64,000 nt of DNA, taken from Ramlibacter tataouinensis (GTDB lineage Bacteria > Pseudomonadota > Gammaproteobacteria > Burkholderiales > Burkholderiaceae_C). A program made the position numbers and the translations under genes. Below the pieces are notes generated by a model that made no database searches, had not been told where the DNA came from, and saw nothing but the letters and a program-made list of their open reading frames with translations. The stretch lies in the NCBI RefSeq assembly GCF_027941915.1, contig NZ_CP116009.1, forward strand, positions 434,001 through 498,000, written 5' to 3'. Of this stretch, positions 54,987 to 64,000 are shown piece after piece; the stretch's first letter is position 1, and every line of letters begins with the position of its first letter.

Positions 54987-56681
54987 ATGGCCGAACACCC
55001 GATCCGCCTGCACCTGCGCAGCGACAACATCACCCAGGGCAAGTCCCGTGCGCCCAACCGCTCCATGTACTACGGCATGGGCTACAAGGAGACCGACTTC
55101 GGCAAGCCGATGGTCGGCGTGGCCAACGGCCACAGCACCATCACGCCCTGCAACAGCGGCCTGCAGAAGCTGGCCGACGCCGCCATCGCCGGCATCGAGG
55201 AAGCCGGCGGCAACCCGCAGGTGTTCGGCACGCCGACGATCTCCGACGGCATGGCCATGGGCACCGAGGGCATGAAGTACTCGCTGGTCAGCCGCGAGGT
55301 CATCGCCGACTGCATCGAGACCTGCGTGCAGGGCCAGTGGATGGACGGCGTGGTCGTGATCGGCGGCTGCGACAAGAACATGCCCGGCGGCCTGATGGGC
55401 ATGCTGCGCGCCAACGTGCCTGCGATCTACGTCTACGGCGGCACCATCCTGCCGGGCAAGTGGCGCGGCCAGGACCTGAACATCGTCAGCGTGTTCGAGG
55501 CCGTGGGCCAGAACGCCGCCGGCAAGATCAGCGACCAGGAACTCAAGGACATCGAGCAGCACGCCATTCCCGGCACCGGCTCCTGCGGCGGCATGTACAC
55601 CGCCAACACCATGAGCTCGGCCTTCGAGGCGCTGGGCATCTCGCTGCCCTACTCGTCCACCATGGCCAACCCGCACGACGAGAAGCAGAACTCGGCCAAG
55701 GAATCGGCGCGGGTGCTGATCGAGGCGATCAGGAAGGACATCAAGCCGCGCGACATCGTCACGCGCAAGTCGATCGAGAACGCGGTGGCGGTGATCATGG
55801 CCATCGGCGGCTCCACCAACGCGGTGCTGCACTTCCTGGCGATCGCACACGCGGCCGGCGTGGAGTGGACCATCGACGACTTCGAGCGGGTGCGCCAGCG
55901 CACGCCGGTGATCTGCGACCTCAAGCCCTCGGGCCAGTACCTGGCGGTGGACCTGCACCAGGCGGGCGGCATCCCGCAGGTGATGAAGATCCTGCTCAAT
56001 GCCGGCCTGCTGCACGGCGACTGCCTCACCATCACCGGCCAGACCGTCGCCGAGGTGCTCAAGGACGTGCCCGACCAGCCGCGCGCCGACCAGAGCGTGA
56101 TCCGCACCCTCGACAAGGCGCTCTACAAGGAAGGCCACCTGGCCATCCTCAAGGGCAACCTGTCGCCCGAAGGCGCGGTGGCCAAGATCACCGGCCTGAA
56201 GAACCCGGTGATCACCGGGCCGGCGCGGGTGTTCGACGACGAGCAGTCGGCGCTCCAGGCCATCCTGGACGGCAAGATCCAGGCCGGCGACGTGATGGTG
56301 CTGCGCTACCTGGGCCCCAAGGGCGGCCCCGGCATGCCCGAGATGCTGGCGCCCACCGGCGCGCTGATCGGCGCGGGCCTGGGCGAGAGCGTCGGTTTGA
56401 TCACCGACGGCCGCTTTTCCGGCGGGACCTGGGGCATGGTGGTCGGCCACGTGGCGCCGGAAGCGGCCGCTGGCGGCAACATCGCGCTGGTGCAGGAAGG
56501 CGACTCGATCACCATCGATGCGCACCAGCTGCTGCTGCAGGTGAACGTGTCGGACGAGGAACTGGCCAAGCGCCGTGCCGGCTGGAAGGCGCCTGCGCCG
56601 CGCTACACGCGCGGCGTGCAGGCCAAGTTCGCGTTCAACGCGTCCAGCGCCAGCAAGGGCGCGGTGCTGGATCACTTCTGA
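54987..56681 (+). CDS. ilvD: Dihydroxy-acid dehydratase
   Basis: 564 residues. Converts 2,3-dihydroxy-isovalerate and -methylvalerate to the 2-keto acids in valine, isoleucine and pantothenate synthesis. Iron-sulfur Cys motifs [10 protein letters not shown] and [14 protein letters not shown] are present, with [29 protein letters not shown] and the C-terminal [21 protein letters not shown]. Ribosome site AAGAGAGA. A hairpin follows the stop. Confidence 0.96.
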   Translation: MAEHPIRLHLRSDNITQGKSRAPNRSMYYGMGYKETDFGKPMVGVANGHSTITPCNSGLQKLADAAIAGIEEAGGNPQVFGTPTISDGMAMGTEGMKYSLVSREVIADCIETCVQGQWMDGVVVIGGCDKNMPGGLMGMLRANVPAIYVYGGTILPGKWRGQDLNIVSVFEAVGQNAAGKISDQELKDIEQHAIPGTGSCGGMYTANTMSSAFEALGISLPYSSTMANPHDEKQNSAKESARVLIEAIRKDIKPRDIVTRKSIENAVAVIMAIGGSTNAVLHFLAIAHAAGVEWTIDDFERVRQRTPVICDLKPSGQYLAVDLHQAGGIPQVMKILLNAGLLHGDCLTITGQTVAEVLKDVPDQPRADQSVIRTLDKALYKEGHLAILKGNLSPEGAVAKITGLKNPVITGPARVFDDEQSALQAILDGKIQAGDVMVLRYLGPKGGPGMPEMLAPTGALIGAGLGESVGLITDGRFSGGTWGMVVGHVAPEAAAGGNIALVQEGDSITIDAHQLLLQVNVSDEELAKRRAGWKAPAPRYTRGVQAKFAFNASSASKGAVLDHF

Positions 56682-56693
56682 GGCTCTGAACAG

Positions 56694-56729
56694 TTGAGCG
56701 AGGCCCGGCAAAGCCGGTTCCTCGCTCAA
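56694..56729 (+). terminator. Hairpin after ilvD
   Basis: TTGAGCGAGG (56694-56703) pairs with CCTCGCTCAA (56720-56729); inside is a smaller CCGGC-AAA-GCCGG hairpin. It lies 12 bp after the stop and has no U run. Confidence 0.6.
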
Positions 56730-56804
56730 GAGGTGTTCGCGCTGCCTGTCATTTCGCGCGAACGGTTCGACCTGCGGTCGGGTACGAGCCGGCGGTTTCG
56801 CTGC

Positions 56805-56843
56805 CGTCCTACACCCACCAGCATCCGTCTTTCCTAGCATGGG
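56805..56843 (+). promoter_or_regulatory. Two-part element GTCCTAC-N20-CCTAGCATGGG (copy 2)
   Basis: CGTCCTAC at 56805-56812, exactly 20 bp, then CCTAGCATGGG at 56833-56843, ending 22 bp before the DAO-Rieske ATG at 56866. Same boxes, spacing and distance to the start as at 11122-11160. Confidence 0.6.
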
Positions 56844-56865
56844 CCTCCCCCGACAGGAGACCCCC

Positions 56866-58362
56866 ATGGACACCACCTCGGTGTGGCGCGCGACGGCGCC
56901 CGGACCCGGCTTCGAGCCGCTGCAGGGTGACGTGCCGTGCGACGTGCTGGTGGTGGGCGCCGGCATCACCGGCCTGACCACGGCGCTGCTGCTGGCCGAG
57001 CAGGGACGCAAGGTGGTGCTGCTCGAGGCCGGCGAGATCGGCAGCGGTACCACCGGGCACTCCACGGGCAACCTCTACGTCACGACCAGCCAGGGGCTGT
57101 CATCCATCGCATCGGCGTGGGGCGAACCGGTGGCGCTCGAAGTGGTGCGCCGGCGCGCCGCCGCCATCGACTTCATCGAGCTTCAGTGCCGCCGGATTCC
57201 GCGGGCCGCCTTCACGCGCTGCGGGCACTACCAGTCCGCGCGTTTCGCGCAGGACCAGGACCGCATCCACAAGGAGCGCGAAGCCCTGTCCCGGGCCGGC
57301 TGCGCCGTGCGCATGGAGGATTCGCTGCCCGGTGGACTGCCGCCGCCCTCCGGCTCGGTGCTGGTTCTGCCCGACCAGGCGCAGTTCCAGCCCCAGGCCT
57401 ACGTGCGCGAACTGGCGGCGCGGGCAGCCCGGGCCGGCGCCTCGCTCCACGAGCATTCCCGCGTGCTGGAACTCGATGCCAAGGCCCGCCGGGCGGTCAC
57501 CGGCGCGGGAAGCGTCAGCGCAGGCGAGATCGTGCTGGCCACGCACTCGCCCAAGGGCGTGCACGGGGTCCATGCCGAGATGCCGGTGCACCGCGAGTAC
57601 GCGGTCGCATTCGAGGCCGGCGGCGTCGATCCCGGTCCGGGCATCTTCTGGTGGCAAGGCGACGAGAGCCTGTCGATCCGCATGCATGAACACGAGGGGC
57701 GCCGCTACCTGGTCGTGGTCGGGCCGCAGCACAAGGTCGGCACGCACAACGCCAAGGCGGCGTTGATGGCGGTGGAAGCCATGGCCCGCAGCTACCTCGA
57801 TCCGGGTCCGGCCTTGCATCACTGGTCGGCGCAGAACTACCGTTCGCACGACGGCCTGCCCTACATCGGGCGCGACCGCTCGGGCGTTCTCGTGGCGACG
57901 GGCTTCGGCACCGACGGACTGACCTGGGGCACCGTTGCGGCACAGGGCATCGCGGCGCTGCTGGCGGGACAGGACGACCCCTTCATCGAGCGCTGCTCGC
58001 CGGGCCGCTTCACGCCGGCCAAGGGCGCCAGGGCCTTGCTGGAGGAGAACGCCACCACGGCTCGCGCGCTGGTGCAGGACTACCTGACCCGGGGCCAGCA
58101 GGAGCACCTGTCGAGCCTGGCGCCGGGCGACAGCGCGATCGTGGAGTCGGAGGGCGAGGCGTTCGCCGCCTGGCGCGCGCCCGATGGCGAACTGTTCGCC
58201 GTCTCGCCGGTGTGCACGCACATGGGCTGCAAGGTGCACTGGAACAGCGTGGAAACCAGCTGGGACTGCCCCTGCCACGGCAGCCGGTTCCGCCCGGACG
58301 GAACGGTGATCGAGGGGCCGGCGCTGGCGCCGCTGCAGCGCAGGCAGCTGACGCTGGGCTGA
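56866..58362 (+). CDS. FAD-dependent oxidoreductase with a C-terminal Rieske domain
   Basis: 498 residues. A DAO domain binds FAD (CDVLVVGAGITGLTTALLLAEQGRKVVLLEAG, GSGTTGHSTGNLYVTTS; later RDRSGVLVATGFGTDGLTWG). The last ~100 residues are a Rieske [2Fe-2S] domain: CTHMGCKVHWN and CPCHGSRF provide two Cys and two His. There is no signal peptide. The substrate is unknown; relatives are called DAO-Rieske or iron-sulfur oxidoreductases. The ATG at 56866 follows AGGAGA; an in-frame ATG at 56839 lies inside the two-part element and is rejected. Confidence 0.9.
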   Translation: MDTTSVWRATAPGPGFEPLQGDVPCDVLVVGAGITGLTTALLLAEQGRKVVLLEAGEIGSGTTGHSTGNLYVTTSQGLSSIASAWGEPVALEVVRRRAAAIDFIELQCRRIPRAAFTRCGHYQSARFAQDQDRIHKEREALSRAGCAVRMEDSLPGGLPPPSGSVLVLPDQAQFQPQAYVRELAARAARAGASLHEHSRVLELDAKARRAVTGAGSVSAGEIVLATHSPKGVHGVHAEMPVHREYAVAFEAGGVDPGPGIFWWQGDESLSIRMHEHEGRRYLVVVGPQHKVGTHNAKAALMAVEAMARSYLDPGPALHHWSAQNYRSHDGLPYIGRDRSGVLVATGFGTDGLTWGTVAAQGIAALLAGQDDPFIERCSPGRFTPAKGARALLEENATTARALVQDYLTRGQQEHLSSLAPGDSAIVESEGEAFAAWRAPDGELFAVSPVCTHMGCKVHWNSVETSWDCPCHGSRFRPDGTVIEGPALAPLQRRQLTLG

Positions 58363-58422
58363 TCGGCGCGGGGCCGGTGGTTCGCCGCCGCCCGGCCGCA
58401 CGGCCGCACGGCGGCAGCCGCG

Positions 58423-58665
58423 TCAGCGCTTGCGGCGCGGCACCATGCCCAGGTTCTCGCGGCTCTTGTCGATGCGGGCCTGGCGCTTGGCGTTTTCCTT
58501 CTGCACGGCCTTCTTCTTGGTGTAACCCGACCAGTCGGCCCACGACCACCAGGCCACGGCCAGGCCGAAGGGGGCCAGCACCGCCCACCAGGGCCAGGCG
58601 GCTACCGGGCCCATCTCCAGGTACTTCATGGCGAGCAGGATGAGCCCAACGCCGAGGAACAACAT
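58423..58665 (-). CDS. TIGR04438-family Trp-rich small membrane protein
   Basis: 80 residues: MLFLGVGLILLAMKYLEMGPVAAWPWWAVLAPFGLAVAWWSWADWSGYTKKKA, two hydrophobic segments with seven Trp, then a basic tail (ENAKRQARIDKSRENLGMVPRRKR). This family is restricted mostly to betaproteobacteria; function unknown. Confidence 0.85.
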   Translation of the reverse strand: MLFLGVGLILLAMKYLEMGPVAAWPWWAVLAPFGLAVAWWSWADWSGYTKKKAVQKENAKRQARIDKSRENLGMVPRRKR

Positions 58666-58780
58666 CGCTTCGTCTCCGCAAAATCCCGGTTTTCACCGCC
58701 TTGCCGGGAACAAGAAAGGGTCAACCGCGGTCGGTACAATGACGTTGAGCACTGTAACGCAACCCTGGAGGATCGCCCTC

Positions 58781-59086
58781 ATGAAACGAGCCTTGTTTGC
58801 CCTCGCAGCCACCGTCGCCGTGGCGGGCCCGGCGTTCGCCGACCAGGCGCTGGCCCAGGCCAAGAACTGCATGGCCTGCCACGCCGTGGACAAGAAACTG
58901 GTCGGCCCCTCCTACAAGGACGTCGCCAACAAGTACGCCGGCCAGAAGGACGCGGTCGACAAGCTCGCCGTCAAGATCCAGAAGGGCGGCTCCGGCGTCT
59001 GGGGCCCGGTCCCCATGCCCGCCAACACGCAGGTCAGCGAGGCGGATGCCAAGAAGCTCGCCGCCTGGGTGATGAGCCTCAAGTGA
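58781..59086 (+). CDS. Class I cytochrome c (c551/c8 type)
   Basis: 101 residues with signal peptide MKRALFALAATVAVAGPAFA. Heme motif CMACH at the N-terminal side of the mature protein (KNCMACHAVDKKLVGPSYKDVA) and the Met ligand in VWGPVPMP, then a C-terminal helix AKKLAAWVMSLK. Periplasmic electron carrier, likely donor to a terminal oxidase or nitrite reductase. GGAG ribosome site. Confidence 0.93.
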   Translation: MKRALFALAATVAVAGPAFADQALAQAKNCMACHAVDKKLVGPSYKDVANKYAGQKDAVDKLAVKIQKGGSGVWGPVPMPANTQVSEADAKKLAAWVMSLK

Positions 59087-59107
59087 CCTGAACGAAGCCA
59101 AAGAAAA

Positions 59108-59137
59108 AAAGGCCCGCGCAAGCGGGCCTTCTTCTTT
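59108..59137. terminator. Bidirectional intrinsic terminator
   Basis: Stem AGGCCCGC-GCAA-GCGGGCCT (59111-59130) flanked by a run of A on the left and TTCTTCTTT on the right, between the convergent cytochrome c and acs genes. Confidence 0.85.
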
Positions 59138-59148
59138 GGCGGTTCAGG

Positions 59149-59172
59149 TCATCCCCGCGAAAGCGGGGATGC
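59149..59172. repeat. REP-like hairpin after acs
   Basis: GTCATCCCCGC-GAAA-GCGGGGATG, related to the hairpins at 30883-30974 and 62009-62035. Confidence 0.6.
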
Positions 59173-59196
59173 GCGGCCGGCCTTCGGCCGCCTCGA

Positions 59197-61182
<1,986 letters not shown>

Positions 61183-61348
61183 GCTCTTGTCTCCGGGCTG
61201 GGGGGTGGATGGGATGGCCGGGAATGTCGGACCGGCCACTTACAGATGTCTGACTCCCGCGAGCTTACAAGGTACGCCGAACGGCTCGGGCTGTCATGGG
61301 GCAAAACTACAATGCCGGCCGGCTTATCGCATCATCCAAAAGACCTCA

Positions 61349-61957
61349 ATGCCCGACCCGAACCCGATGCTTCGGAGCTCTCCGCTGCGTCCGCTTCCCA
61401 ACCTGATCTTCGCCAGCCGCTGGCTTCAACTGCCGCTGTACCTGGGCCTGATCGCCGCGCAGGCGGTCTACGTGTTCCATTTCTGGGTGGAGCTGGTCCA
61501 CCTGCTGGAAGCCGCCTGGGGCAACCAGGACGCGCTGCACAAGCTGGTCGGCAGCATCGGCTACAAGGCCGACGCGCCGGTCACCGCGCTGAACGAGACC
61601 GTGATCATGCTGGTGGTGCTGGCACTGATCGACGTGGTGATGATCTCCAACCTGCTGATCATGGTGATCGTCGGCGGCTACGAGACCTTCGTCAGCCGCA
61701 TGCACCTGGAGGGCCACCCCGACCAGCCCGAATGGCTGAGCCACGTGAACGCGTCGGTGCTCAAGGTGAAGCTGGCCACCGCCATCATCGGCATCAGCTC
61801 GATCCACCTGCTCAAGACCTTCATCAACGCCGGCAACTACACCGACCGCGTGCTGATCGCGCAGACGGCGATCCACATCACCTTCCTGCTGTCGGCGATG
61901 GCGATCGCCTACACCGACAAGATCATGGCGGCAGCGGCCGCGCAGGCGCAGCACTGA
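61349..61957 (+). CDS. UPF0114 (YqhA/TIGR00645) membrane protein
   Basis: 202 residues with three to four membrane helices: [65 protein letters not shown], and [19 protein letters not shown]. Matches the UPF0114 signature. Function unknown. Divergent from acs. Confidence 0.9.
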   Translation: MPDPNPMLRSSPLRPLPNLIFASRWLQLPLYLGLIAAQAVYVFHFWVELVHLLEAAWGNQDALHKLVGSIGYKADAPVTALNETVIMLVVLALIDVVMISNLLIMVIVGGYETFVSRMHLEGHPDQPEWLSHVNASVLKVKLATAIIGISSIHLLKTFINAGNYTDRVLIAQTAIHITFLLSAMAIAYTDKIMAAAAAQAQH

Positions 61958-62008
61958 GGACTCCGGCGCGCAACGCGCGCCTGCGGCGCTCGCGCTGCGC
62001 GTTGCGGT

Positions 62009-62035
62009 GGATTCCCGCCTTCGCGGGAATGACGG
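62009..62035. repeat. Dispersed palindromic repeat, second copy
   Basis: Identical over 27 nt to 30948-30974 (ATTCCCGC-CTTC-GCGGGAAT core with flanks), and preceded by a similar GCGCAACGCG/CTGCGGCGCT stretch from about 61964. It lies between convergent UPF0114 and ligB genes. Confidence 0.8.
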
Positions 62036-62047
62036 AATCCAGGATCC

Positions 62048-62887
62048 TTACGCCACCGCCTCCATCGCCATCAGCCCGGCCGCCGTGTTCGAGATCGGGA
62101 TGTGGTAGTTCGAGTGCACCTTGCGCACCGGCCCCGACACGGCGCCGCGCGCGGCCAGCCACATGAGCAGCTCCACGCCCTGGGTGCCGGTCTTCTCGAC
62201 CAGCTCGTGGATGCTGAATTGCGTGGCCCAGGCCGGGTCGTCGAGCATGCTGTCCATGAACTTCAGGTCGAACGGCTTGTTGATGAAGCCGGCCCGCTCG
62301 CCGTCGAGCTGGTGCGACAGGCCGCCGGTGCCGATCACCACCACGCGCCGGTCGCTGTCCCAGGAGCGGATCGCCTCGCCCACCGCCTGCCCCAGCGCGT
62401 AGCAGCGCCTGGCCGACGGCAGCGGGTACTGCACGGTGTTGATGCACACCGGCACGATCGCCACCGGGCAGTCGCCTTCCGGCCAGAACAGCTTGAGCGG
62501 CAGCGTCACGGCGTGGTCGACCAGCATCTCCTGGCAGGTGGTGATGTCGAACTCGCGCGCCACCAGGTGCTCGATCAGGTGCCAGGACAGGTCCAGCTCG
62601 CCGCGGAACGGCGGCAGCGTCGGGATGCCCCAGCCCTCGTCCGCGTTGCGGTACTCGGGCGCTGCGCCGACCGCGAAGGTCGGCATCTTGTCCAGGAAGA
62701 AGTTCAGGCCGTGGTCGTTGTAGAAGACCACGGCGACGTCGGGCTTCACCTCGGCCAGCCATTGCTGCACCGGGCCGTAGCCGTCGAAGAAGGGCTTCCA
62801 GTAAGGCTGCTGCTGCAGCCCCTTGGCGATGGCGCCGCCGATGGCGGGCACGTGCGAGGTGGCGAGGCCTCCGAGGATGCGGGCCAT
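62048..62887 (-). CDS. ligB: Class III extradiol ring-cleavage dioxygenase, catalytic (LigB/beta) subunit
   Basis: 279 residues. LigB fold: MARILGGLATSHVPAIG with the first iron-ligand His (residue 12), KPDVAVVFYNDHGLNFFLD with a second His, and IGTGGLSHQLDGERAGF. Protocatechuate 4,5-dioxygenase type; gallate or another catechol is possible. It lies 21 bp after the alpha-subunit gene. Confidence 0.9.
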   Translation of the reverse strand: MARILGGLATSHVPAIGGAIAKGLQQQPYWKPFFDGYGPVQQWLAEVKPDVAVVFYNDHGLNFFLDKMPTFAVGAAPEYRNADEGWGIPTLPPFRGELDLSWHLIEHLVAREFDITTCQEMLVDHAVTLPLKLFWPEGDCPVAIVPVCINTVQYPLPSARRCYALGQAVGEAIRSWDSDRRVVVIGTGGLSHQLDGERAGFINKPFDLKFMDSMLDDPAWATQFSIHELVEKTGTQGVELLMWLAARGAVSGPVRKVHSNYHIPISNTAAGLMAMEAVA

Positions 62888-62908
62888 GGTCGATGTCTCC
62901 TTGTGGTT

Positions 62909-63274
62909 TCAGGTTGGCAGCGTGTCGGGCTGCTCGTTGGCGCGCACCAGCATCGCCTTGAAGTCGTCCTTGCTCATGCCGGTCTGGGCCGCGCCCAGGT
63001 CCTGCACGTCCAGCCCCAGGATGCCGGCGAACTTGGCCAGGTAGTAGACGTTGCCGCCGGCGGCCAGCAGGCCCGGCACGTCGCGACCGCGGATCGCGCG
63101 CGCCTGCTCCTCGTTCAGCCCGTAGCGCTGCATGTAGCCGGCCTCGTCGGCGCGGAAGGCCTCGCGGTTGGCGGCCTCGTTGAAGGAAAAGCACATGCGG
63201 TTGAGCGCATAGCCCTTGCGGGCCTGCTGACCGTCGAAGACGGTGGTGCCGGGAATGGGTGGATAGCGGTCCAT
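62909..63274 (-). CDS. ligA: Protocatechuate 4,5-dioxygenase-type alpha subunit (LigA)
   Basis: 121 residues: IPGTTVFDGQQARKGYALNRMCFSFNEAANREAFRADEAGYMQRYGLNEEQARAIRGRDV, the LigA helical signature, ending MSKDDFKAMLVRANEQPDTLPT. It caps the LigB active site. First gene of the ligAB pair and divergent from the monooxygenase gene. Confidence 0.9.
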   Translation of the reverse strand: MDRYPPIPGTTVFDGQQARKGYALNRMCFSFNEAANREAFRADEAGYMQRYGLNEEQARAIRGRDVPGLLAAGGNVYYLAKFAGILGLDVQDLGAAQTGMSKDDFKAMLVRANEQPDTLPT

Positions 63275-63382
63275 GGTGTGCGGTTGCGGGTGGATGGGCG
63301 CTCGCGGACTATTCCGCCGCCGCGCGCGCCAGTCCCTGATCCAGGTCAAGGACCGCCGTGGAACTTGACGAAGATCAAGCGT

Positions 63383-63413
63383 ACGTAGAATTACGTTTAG
63401 TGAAATCAATTTC
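63383..63413. promoter_or_regulatory. AT-rich divergent promoter region with two palindromes
   Basis: Between ligA and the monooxygenase the GC content drops sharply. Candidate operators: ACGTA-GAAT-TACGT (63383-63396) and GAAAT-CA-ATTTC (63402-63413). They probably bind a regulator of the aromatic pathway, not seen in this window. Confidence 0.45.
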
Positions 63414-63475
63414 GCAATAGTAAATTCCCAACCCGCACCCACCGGACGGTGCGAACCAGAACAGGAGACGCCCGC

Positions 63476-64000
63476 ATGGGGACCTACGCGTACCCGCGCT
63501 TTCCGTACAAAGCCCCGACGGACCTGCGGTCCGATCCGCCGCAGCGGCGCCCGCTGATCGTGGTCGGCGCCGGCCCGGTCGGGCTGGCCGCCGCCATCGA
63601 CGCCCGGCTGCAGGGCATCCCGGTGCTGCTGCTGGACGAGGACGACACCGTCTCGATCGGCTCGCGCGCGGTCTGCTACGCCAAGCGCACGCTGGAGATC
63701 CTCGACCGGTTCGGCGTGGGCGACCCGCTGGTCGACAAGGGCGTCGGCTGGAACGTCGGCCGCACCTTCTTCGGCGAGCAGGAGGTGTACCGCTTCGACC
63801 TCCTGCCCGAGCCGGGCCACAAGCGGCCCGGCATGATCAACCTGCAGCAGTACTACCTGGAAGAGGCGCTGATCGCGCGCGCCACCGAACTCGGCGCCGA
63901 CCTGCGCTGGAAGCACAAGGTGGTGTCGATCCAGCCGGCCGACGACCACGTGCGCCTGCAGGTCGAGACGCCCGACGGCCTGTTCGCCATCGAGGCCGAC
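63476..64000 (+). CDS. FAD-dependent aromatic-ring monooxygenase (3' end outside window)
   Basis: The first 175 residues are present, open to the window end. FAD-binding GxGxxG in RPLIVVGAGPVGLAAAIDARLQGIPVLLLDED, then SIGSRAVCYAKRTLEILDRFGVGDPLVDKGVGWNVGRTFFGEQEVYRFDLLPEPGH and INLQQYYLEEALIARA. Related to MhpA/PobA-type class A flavoprotein hydroxylases. AGGAGA ribosome site before the ATG at 63476. It probably makes a catechol-type substrate for the divergent LigAB. Confidence 0.88.
   Translation, partial: MGTYAYPRFPYKAPTDLRSDPPQRRPLIVVGAGPVGLAAAIDARLQGIPVLLLDEDDTVSIGSRAVCYAKRTLEILDRFGVGDPLVDKGVGWNVGRTFFGEQEVYRFDLLPEPGHKRPGMINLQQYYLEEALIARATELGADLRWKHKVVSIQPADDHVRLQVETPDGLFAIEAD

Noticed and set aside
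56839..56865. Upstream ATG of the DAO-Rieske gene
   Set aside because: It lies inside the shared CCTAGCATGGG box and lacks a ribosome site; the ATG at 56866 has AGGAGA.

Overview
The window is about 68-70% GC, tightly packed, and reads as a chromosomal segment of a Burkholderiales bacterium, most likely Comamonadaceae (Ramlibacter/Variovorax-like). The clues are three periplasmic binding proteins of the tripartite tricarboxylate (Bug/TctC) family, the zapA-6S RNA pair, an AtuD-like acyl-CoA dehydrogenase/acyl-CoA carboxylase cluster, protocatechuate 4,5-dioxygenase-type LigAB, and TIGR04438 and DUF3079 proteins. The species call is inference. No tRNA, rRNA, CRISPR, phage or insertion sequence was seen.

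Layout. 1-279: a universal stress protein cut by the window edge. 376-8118 (minus): a seven-gene vitamin B12 salvage operon (btuB, a leaderless btuF-like gene, a cobU-like gene, btuF, btuC, btuD, cobQ) behind a cobalamin riboswitch. 8167-9145: a TIGR02449 gene, zapA, 6S RNA, then four consecutive perfect hairpins. 9198-11099: a TauE-type exporter, an alpha/beta hydrolase whose frame runs antisense into it, and a DnaJ-type zinc-finger protein. 11497-19224: a 1457-residue double hybrid histidine kinase, a chorismate-mutase/Bug pair and a PAS histidine kinase. 19435-20208: a membrane protein.

20319-26971 (minus): a complete branched-chain-type ABC transporter operon containing an acyl-CoA ligase. 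27092-36550: an acyl-CoA catabolic cluster (crotonase, AraC regulator, two acyl-CoA dehydrogenases, biotin-dependent carboxylase alpha and beta subunits, TIGR03084), resembling the acyclic-terpene (Atu) and leucine (Liu) pathways. 36624-39401: DUF3079, a DsbA-family protein and a GH18-like lipoprotein, with nested palindromes in the gap before the last. 39413-41925 (minus): paaX-aidB.

42181-46290 is the most system-like block: a PepSY protein, a DUF2271 protein with a TGAS flavinylation-like motif, a PepSY-TM/flavodoxin/FNR reductase and the FMN transferase ApbE. Together they form a predicted trans-membrane electron-export and protein-flavinylation module. 46309-49739 (minus): matB, a crotonase and a Bug receptor. 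49843-54854: lgt, an M20 amidohydrolase with a Bug receptor, and two LysR regulators. 54987-56681: ilvD. 56866-59086: a DAO-Rieske oxidoreductase, a Trp-rich small protein and a cytochrome c. 59197-61957: acs and a UPF0114 protein. 62048-64000: ligB-ligA, divergent from an FAD monooxygenase cut by the window end.

Two unrelated genes (zinc-finger protein and DAO-Rieske) share an identical two-part upstream element, GTCCTAC-N20-CCTAGCATGGG, at nearly the same distance from their start codons. This is the best candidate for an undescribed promoter or regulon signal here.
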